64,000 nt of DNA from an uncultured Clostridia bacterium (GTDB lineage Bacteria; Bacillota; Clostridia; Oscillospirales; Acutalibacteraceae): the NCBI GenBank assembly GCA_937876205.1, contig CALEII010000034.1, forward strand, positions 57,837 to 121,836, in the 5' to 3' direction. The translations under genes and the position numbers were made by a program. Numbering within the stretch: position 1 is the stretch's first letter; every line of letters starts with the position of its first letter. Under the pieces are notes generated by a model. That model was not told where the DNA came from. It was given only the letters and a program-made list of their open reading frames with translations, and made no database searches. Positions 59,505 to 64,000 of this stretch are shown here, in pieces.

Positions 59505-62204
59505 TTAAGCTTTGTTTTTTGAGACAGCTCGCTGAACAGCCTTGATGATTTCAACAATCGGAATGATAAGGAAAGCAAGACCGATTGCAATACCGTAGTG
59601 AGCAATGTCAAGATGTGAGAAGTCAAATGCAGCAGCAAGGAAGGGCACTTCAATAACGAGAGTTGTGAGAATGAGTGTTGCAACCATTGAACCGTAAAGG
59701 AGCATATTGTGGCTTCCCTTGATTGCCATTGCAAAGATTGAGCCTCTTTGTGAACGCATATTGAGTGAATGGAAGATTTCACACATTGACATTGTAAGGA
59801 ATGCCATTGTTGTGCCGAGATGGCCTGCAGGTGTGCCAAGTGCAATGTTTGTGAAAGTCCAAGTTGAAAGATCCCAATTGAAGCCGTTTACACTGTTAAC
59901 GCCGACAAAGTAAGCTGCCATTGTGAGGAGTGTAACAAGTGCGCCTTGATAGAGAACATCAATACCAAGACCGCCTGAGAAAATACCTGCTGAAGTGCTT
60001 CTGGGCTTTCTCTTCATAATGTTACTTTCGGGTTTCTCAACGCCGAGTGCAAGTGCGGGGAAGCAGTCTGTAACAAGATTGATCCAGAGAAGATGGGGGG
60101 CTTCAAGAATTGTGAAGCCGAGGAGTGTTGCGAAGAAGATTGAAAGAACTTCTGAAAGGTTTGAACCGAGAAGGAACTGAATTGCCTTACGGATGTTGTC
60201 ATAAATTCTTCTGCCTTCGCCGACAGCAGAAACGATTGTTGCGAAGTTGTCATCTGCAAGAACCATATCTGCAACGTTCTTTGTGACGTCAGTACCTGTG
60301 ATACCCATACCGACACCGATATCAGCACTCTTGATGGAGGGAGCATCGTTAACACCGTCACCGGTCATAGCAGTGATGTAGCCCTTCTTCTTCCATGCTG
60401 TAACGATTCTTGTCTTGTGTTCGGGCTGAACACGTGCATAAACGAATGTGTTTGTGACCACATTGTCAAATTCTTCGTCAGAAAGCTTCTCAAGGTCTGC
60501 ACCTGTCATAGCATTTTTTTCGTCAGAGATAATGCCGAGTTCCTTAGCAATTGCAACAGCAGTATCCTTGTGGTCACCTGTAATCATAATAGGTGTGATA
60601 CCTGCGCTTCTGCATTCGTCAATAGCAGCCTTTACTTCAGGACGTACAGGGTCAATCATACCTGTAAGACCAACGAATACCATTTCATTTTCAAGGTCTG
60701 CAGGCTCTGTTGAAGCAGGAATCTCGGGATATTTCTTCATAGCACAGGCAAGCACACGCAGAGCCTTGTCTGCCATTCTCTTATTTTCTGAAGAAATCTT
60801 TGCTTTGATCTCATCACTCATAGGAACAACTTTGCCGTCCATCTGAGCATATTTACAAAGGCTTACAACGATGTCGGGAGCACCCTTTGTGAACTGAACG
60901 ATACCGTTGGCTGTCTGATGAAGTGTTGACATCATCTTTCTGCCTGAATCGAAAGGTGCTTCTGCAACTCTTGGCATCTTTGCCTGAAGGTCATTCTTGT
61001 TAAGACCGAGCTTGATTGCAAAGTTAACAAGCGCTGCTTCTGTGGGCTCACCTGTAACTGAACCGTCATTGTTTACGGTAACATCGGTACAAAGTGACAT
61101 CATTGTCGCAAGATTCTTTTCATCTTCACAGAAAGAGTCAACAACAGTCATAACATTCTGTGTAAGAGTACCTGTTTTATCTGAACAGATTATCTGAGCA
61201 CAACCGAGTGTTTCAACGGCTGTAAGCTTTCTGATGATAGCATTTTTCTTGGACATTGTTGTAACGCCCATTGAAAGAACGATTGTAACAACTGCTGCAA
61301 GACCTTCGGGAATAGCAGCAACTGCAAGTGAAACAGCAACCATAAAGAAGTCAAGAACGGTGTGAAGTCCGAGGTCACCGCCGCCTATAAATGTCTTGAT
61401 GAGCTGGAAACCGAAAATGAACACACAGATGCCTATAACGAGGAATGTGAGAGTCTTACTCAGCTGTGAAAGCTTTTTCTGAAGGGGAGTTTCACCCTCT
61501 TCTGCCGTTGCGATAGCGTCTGCGATTTTACCCATTTCGGTATCCATACCTGTTGCAACAACAACTGCTTTACCTCTGCCGTATACGAGTGTTGAGCCCA
61601 TATATGCCATATTCTTTCTGTCACCGAGAGGTACAGCTTCTTCATTTTTGCCGTTTATAACATCAATAAGCTTTGTTACGGGTACAGATTCACCTGTAAG
61701 GGCAGCCTCTTCAATTTTCATACTCGCGCATTCAATAATTCGACAGTCTGCAGGGATAGCATCACCGGCATCAAGAACGATAATGTCACCGACAACAAGA
61801 TCTTCACTCTTTACTGAGACAACATTGCCGTCTCTGAGAGTTTTTGTCGTGGCGGCTGACATTTCCTGCAAGGCTTCAATTGCTTTTTCTGCTTTGCTTT
61901 CCTGGTAAACACCGAGAACAGCATTGATAAGAACAACGACGAGAATGATGATAACGTCAGAGGGGAATTCTTTCTCGACGATAGCAAGAACTGCAGAAAT
62001 TGCAGCTGCTGCAAGGAGGATGATAATCATCGGGTCTGTTAACTGAGCAAAGAATCTCTTTAAAAGTGAATCTTTTTCAGCTTGCTTGAGCTTGTTCTTA
62101 CCGTTTTTTTCAAGTCTCTGTGCAGCTTCAGCTGAGGAGAGACCTGCGAAGGATGAGCCTACTTCGTTGAGTACGGTGTTGACTTCTTCTCTGTAAAAGT
62201 TCAT
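59505..62204 (-). CDS. Cation P-type ATPase (P2A type, Ca2+/Mn2+)
   Basis: 899 aa from the ATG at 62204 (AAAGGGCG upstream); the frame extends to 62315, but that stretch is the riboswitch leader. N-terminal cation-ATPase domain (about 1-70), actuator TGES (170-173), M4 PEGL (299-302), phosphorylation site CSDKTGTLTQN (Asp342), GDGVNDAPSIKSADIG hinge motif, and M6 NLVTDCFPALALG. PEGL plus NLVTD marks SERCA-like Ca2+ pumps; bacterial relatives can export Mn2+. The probable manganese riboswitch in its leader favours a role in Mn2+ (or mixed Ca2+/Mn2+) export. Confidence 0.92.
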   Translation of the reverse strand: MNFYREEVNTVLNEVGSSFAGLSSAEAAQRLEKNGKNKLKQAEKDSLLKRFFAQLTDPMIIILLAAAAISAVLAIVEKEFPSDVIIILVVVLINAVLGVYQESKAEKAIEALQEMSAATTKTLRDGNVVSVKSEDLVVGDIIVLDAGDAIPADCRIIECASMKIEEAALTGESVPVTKLIDVINGKNEEAVPLGDRKNMAYMGSTLVYGRGKAVVVATGMDTEMGKIADAIATAEEGETPLQKKLSQLSKTLTFLVIGICVFIFGFQLIKTFIGGGDLGLHTVLDFFMVAVSLAVAAIPEGLAAVVTIVLSMGVTTMSKKNAIIRKLTAVETLGCAQIICSDKTGTLTQNVMTVVDSFCEDEKNLATMMSLCTDVTVNNDGSVTGEPTEAALVNFAIKLGLNKNDLQAKMPRVAEAPFDSGRKMMSTLHQTANGIVQFTKGAPDIVVSLCKYAQMDGKVVPMSDEIKAKISSENKRMADKALRVLACAMKKYPEIPASTEPADLENEMVFVGLTGMIDPVRPEVKAAIDECRSAGITPIMITGDHKDTAVAIAKELGIISDEKNAMTGADLEKLSDEEFDNVVTNTFVYARVQPEHKTRIVTAWKKKGYITAMTGDGVNDAPSIKSADIGVGMGITGTDVTKNVADMVLADDNFATIVSAVGEGRRIYDNIRKAIQFLLGSNLSEVLSIFFATLLGFTILEAPHLLWINLVTDCFPALALGVEKPESNIMKRKPRSTSAGIFSGGLGIDVLYQGALVTLLTMAAYFVGVNSVNGFNWDLSTWTFTNIALGTPAGHLGTTMAFLTMSMCEIFHSLNMRSQRGSIFAMAIKGSHNMLLYGSMVATLILTTLVIEVPFLAAAFDFSHLDIAHYGIAIGLAFLIIPIVEIIKAVQRAVSKNKA

Positions 62205-62247
62205 AATTTTTCGCCCTTTCCATATTTTGTCTGCTCTGAGTAAGTAG

Positions 62248-62290
62248 AAAAAAACGCATACAGTTTTCGTCTTTCCGAATACTGTACACG
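62248..62290 (-). terminator. Leader terminator of the riboswitch expression platform
   Basis: On the minus strand CGTGTACAGT (62290-62281) pairs with ACTGTATGCG (62264-62255) with two wobbles, plus inner TTCG/CGAA, followed by seven T (62254-62248). It lies between the aptamer and the ATPase start, as in transcriptional riboswitches. CACGA, about 20 nt upstream of the stem, can compete by pairing with TCGTG. Confidence 0.72.
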
Positions 62291-62385
62291 AGTCTGGCTT
62301 TTTAATTCGTGCCAAGCAGTCGGACTGCTATGAATGTTGACACTGAAACACAAAAATTGTGCAAACTACTCCCTCATGAGTTTAT
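62285..62385 (-). ncRNA. Probable yybP-ykoY manganese riboswitch
   Basis: The minus-strand leader contains GAGGGAGTAG (62375-62366), then GTCAACATTC about 30 nt later and CCAGACTCGTG near the 3' end, the three conserved blocks I recall for yybP-ykoY aptamers (GGGGAGUAG, GUCAACA, GCGAGACY). It begins about 10 nt after the expected transcription start, precedes a terminator hairpin, and controls a P-type cation ATPase, the classic target of this class. In that class Mn2+ binding switches the gene on. Exact ends are approximate. Confidence 0.75.
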
Positions 62386-62400
62386 AAAATTTGTAAAATT

Positions 62401-62429
62401 ATTGTATCATAAAAAAAAATTAGTGTCAA
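62401..62429 (-). promoter_or_regulatory. Sigma-A promoter of the P-type ATPase
   Basis: TTGACA (62429-62424), 17-nt spacer, TACAAT (62406-62401) on the minus strand; start near 62394, giving a leader of about 190 nt. The rest of the 349-bp gap up to 62553 holds the divergent promoter of the ttcA-like gene and AT-rich sequence. Confidence 0.8.
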
Positions 62430-62496
62430 TAGAATTAATAAAAATTAGAATAATATAGCAAACAATTTGTGTATATTTTTAGAAAAATATTTCTTG

Positions 62497-62525
62497 TTTA
62501 CAAAATCAGATTATTGTTTTATAAT
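62497..62525 (+). promoter_or_regulatory. Sigma-A promoter of the ttcA-like gene
   Basis: TTTACA (62497-62502), 17-nt spacer, TATAAT (62520-62525), start near 62532. Confidence 0.72.
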
Positions 62526-62553
62526 ATATACATTAAAAATCCGGAGATAAAAT

Positions 62554-63264
62554 ATGCAGAAGCTTATGAGCCGTATGCGTGCGGCAATGGAAAAATATGA
62601 AATGATATCAGACGGTGACAGAATAGCTGTGGGGCTTTCAGGCGGTAAGGATTCCGTGGCTCTTCTCGCAGCTCTTGCAGAAATGCGTCGGTTTTATCCT
62701 GCGAAGTATGAGGTAATAGCTGTGACTGTTGATATGAGATTTGACAACAAAGACACAGATTATTCAGTTCTCGAAGAATTCTGCAAAAGTATTGATGTTC
62801 CGTTTGTAATAAAAAGAACTCAGCTGGCAGATATAATTTTTAATATCCGTAAAGAATCAAATCCCTGTTCATTGTGTGCAAAGATGAGAAGGGGGATTCT
62901 TCATGATGCAGCTATCGAAAACGGTTGTAATAAGGTAGCTCTCGGTCATCATATGGACGATGCTGTTGAAACCTTCTTTATGAATCTTCTTAAGGGCGGA
63001 AATATCAGCAGTTTCTTTCCTGTTACATATATGTCAAGAAAAGATATCCACATAATAAGACCTATGGTTTTGTCGTCAGAATCACTTGTTGCGGGAGCAG
63101 TCAAGCACTGCAATCTGCCTGTTGTCAAGAGTAAATGCCCTATGGACAACACAAGTGAGAGGCAGAAGACAAAGGACCTTGTCAATTCTCTTAATAAAGA
63201 ATATCCTCAGCTGCGTGAAAAAGTAATCGGTGCGTTGCAGAGAAAAGGTATTGATAATTGGTAA
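62554..63264 (+). CDS. TtcA-like tRNA 2-thiolation enzyme
   Basis: 236 aa ATP-pyrophosphatase (PP-loop) protein. PP-loop VGLSGGKDSVAL (residues 27-38), cysteine pair NPCSLCAKMRRGIL (near 107-120), ALGHHMDDAVETFFMNLL (near 129-146) and a third cysteine in KSKCPMDN near 193. This matches TtcA, which uses a [4Fe-4S] cluster to make 2-thiocytidine at tRNA position 32; E. coli TtcA is longer (about 310 aa). Some short clostridial relatives may modify other bases. Ribosome site CGGAG. Monocistronic. Confidence 0.88.
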   Translation: MQKLMSRMRAAMEKYEMISDGDRIAVGLSGGKDSVALLAALAEMRRFYPAKYEVIAVTVDMRFDNKDTDYSVLEEFCKSIDVPFVIKRTQLADIIFNIRKESNPCSLCAKMRRGILHDAAIENGCNKVALGHHMDDAVETFFMNLLKGGNISSFFPVTYMSRKDIHIIRPMVLSSESLVAGAVKHCNLPVVKSKCPMDNTSERQKTKDLVNSLNKEYPQLREKVIGALQRKGIDNW

Positions 63265-63283
63265 AAATAATATATATAAATTA

Positions 63284-63312
63284 TTGAATAATCTATAATT
63301 CTATGCTATAAT
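63284..63312 (+). promoter_or_regulatory. Sigma-A promoter of the phosphoglycerate mutase gene
   Basis: TTGAAT (63284-63289), 17-nt spacer, TATAAT (63307-63312). Confidence 0.7.
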
Positions 63313-63348
63313 TAACTGAAGAATTATTTTTTCGGAGATGAATTTGTT

Positions 63349-64000
63349 TTGAAATATCTTGTTGTCTTATATGACGGTATGGCAGACTATCCCGTACCTG
63401 AGCTTGACGGTAAAACTCCTATGGAGGTTGCCGTTAAACCTAATTTTGATAAACTCGGACAGAAGGGTACTGTAGGTATTGTAAAAACTGTTGCGGATTC
63501 ATTAAAGCCCGGCAGTGACGTTGCAAATCTCAGTGCACTCGGTTATGATGCAGAAAAGCGCTATACCGGCAGAAGCCCTCTTGAGGCTGTCAGCATCGGT
63601 GTTGAGCTTGCAGATGACGATGTTACAATGCGTTGCAATGTTGTCACACTTTCTGATGAAGAAAATTACGAAGAAAAAACTATGGTTGACTATTCTGCAG
63701 GTGATATTTCATCAGAGGATGCCGCAGAAATCATAAAGACTGTTCAGGAGCATTTCGGCAACGACATATATAAGTTTTACAACGGTGTTGCTTACCGTCA
63801 TTGTCTTGTATGGCACGGCGGTACAACAGAGCTTGGTGATATGACTCCGCCACACGACATATCAGGCAGAGTAGTGGGAGAATATCTTTCAAAGAGCGAA
63901 AATGCAAAAGAGCTTATCGCTATGATGAAGGAAAGCTACGATTTGCTTAAAGACCATCCTGTAAATAAGAGAAGAATTGCTGAGGGTAAGCGTCCTGCCA
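63349..64000 (+). CDS. Cofactor-independent phosphoglycerate mutase (ApgM type), N-terminal part
   Basis: About 217 codons are present; the gene runs off the right edge. The TTG start at 63349 follows GGAG by 11 nt; no in-frame ATG precedes it. The peptide begins MKYLVVLYDGMADYPVPELD (metal Asp near 9), then KTVADSLKPGSDVANLSALG (residues 45-64; catalytic Ser in the PGSDVANLS motif), CNVVTLSDEENY and MTPPHDISGRV (His near 169). This is the archaeal-type ApgM alkaline-phosphatase fold, common in clostridia, which interconverts 2- and 3-phosphoglycerate; some paralogues were annotated as homoserine kinase. The metal-ligand-rich C-terminal part lies outside the window. Confidence 0.9.
   Translation, partial: MKYLVVLYDGMADYPVPELDGKTPMEVAVKPNFDKLGQKGTVGIVKTVADSLKPGSDVANLSALGYDAEKRYTGRSPLEAVSIGVELADDDVTMRCNVVTLSDEENYEEKTMVDYSAGDISSEDAAEIIKTVQEHFGNDIYKFYNGVAYRHCLVWHGGTTELGDMTPPHDISGRVVGEYLSKSENAKELIAMMKESYDLLKDHPVNKRRIAEGKRPA

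Noticed and set aside
62205..62315. N-terminal extension of the P-type ATPase
   Set aside because: The sequence is the riboswitch terminator and leader; the extension has no family similarity.
1..64000. CRISPR arrays, tRNA or rRNA genes, prophage
   Set aside because: Read-through for regular spaced repeats, cloverleaf ends, rRNA cores and phage genes found none; short RNAs could still be missed without a covariance search.

Overview
The window is a low-GC chromosomal segment from an anaerobic, endospore-forming member of the Clostridia, most likely a gut Oscillospiraceae/Ruminococcaceae species. Four things point there: a sporulation sigma factor (sigG), a secreted lysozyme ending in a type I dockerin, a glycyl radical enzyme with its radical-SAM activase, and the Firmicutes gene order pyrH-frr-uppS-cdsA-dxr-rseP-ispG. 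Genes are tightly packed, with strong AGGAGG-type ribosome binding sites and many clear sigma-A promoters with 17-nt spacers. I saw no tRNA, rRNA, CRISPR, prophage or transposase gene. Both window ends cut genes: a GH13 glucosidase (left, minus strand) and an apgM-type phosphoglycerate mutase (right, plus strand).

Layout. 1-2922 (minus): acetyltransferase, unknown polytopic membrane protein, HAD phosphatase, GH13 start. 3067-8081 (plus): Gfo/Idh oxidoreductase, cytosolic beta-helix protein and a 1027-aa GH106-type rhamnosidase, probably handling pectic oligosaccharides inside the cell. 8149-9150: lipoprotein flanked by two copies of one terminator hairpin. 9370-17386 (minus): seven-gene unit with alr, a DMT transporter, glycyl-radical activase, divergent glycyl radical enzyme, FGGY kinase, mannose-6-phosphate isomerase and a small membrane protein. 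17479-20582 (minus): Crp/Fnr regulator with a three-gene ABC importer, under a consensus promoter overlapped by a perfect 16-bp palindrome. 20757-30871 (minus): pyrH, frr, uppS, cdsA, dxr, rseP and ispG, then an acyltransferase, a zinc-ribbon membrane protein and the dockerin lysozyme. 31029-32854 (plus): NahK-like sugar kinase and membrane protein. 33167-35494 (minus): secreted lipase-like protein and a sugar isomerase. 35637-39746 (plus): metG, tatD, citrate synthase. 39901-41055: AI-2E family permease.

41161-52020 (plus) holds a nearly complete myo-inositol catabolic locus: iolJ-like aldolase, phosphoesterase, AraC regulator, then iolC, a SanA/YdcF protein, iolB, iolD, iolE, iolA and iolG. 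iolG oxidises inositol, iolE dehydrates, iolD opens the ring, iolB isomerises, iolC phosphorylates, iolJ cleaves, and iolA makes acyl-CoA from the semialdehyde. A second Gfo/Idh dehydrogenase and DAHP synthase follow. 54323-58366 (minus) holds sigG, a GPH-type sugar symporter and prfC. 58533-64000 holds an EEP-family hydrolase, a Ca2+/Mn2+ P-type ATPase behind a probable yybP-ykoY riboswitch, a TtcA-like tRNA thiolation enzyme and apgM.

The points most worth follow-up are the divergent glycyl radical enzyme cluster, the sigG leader (sigma-F-type promoter plus a hairpin hiding the ribosome binding site), two terminal-inverted-repeat elements placed exactly at gene stop codons, the palindromic Crp/Fnr operator, and the riboswitch/terminator leader of the P-type ATPase.
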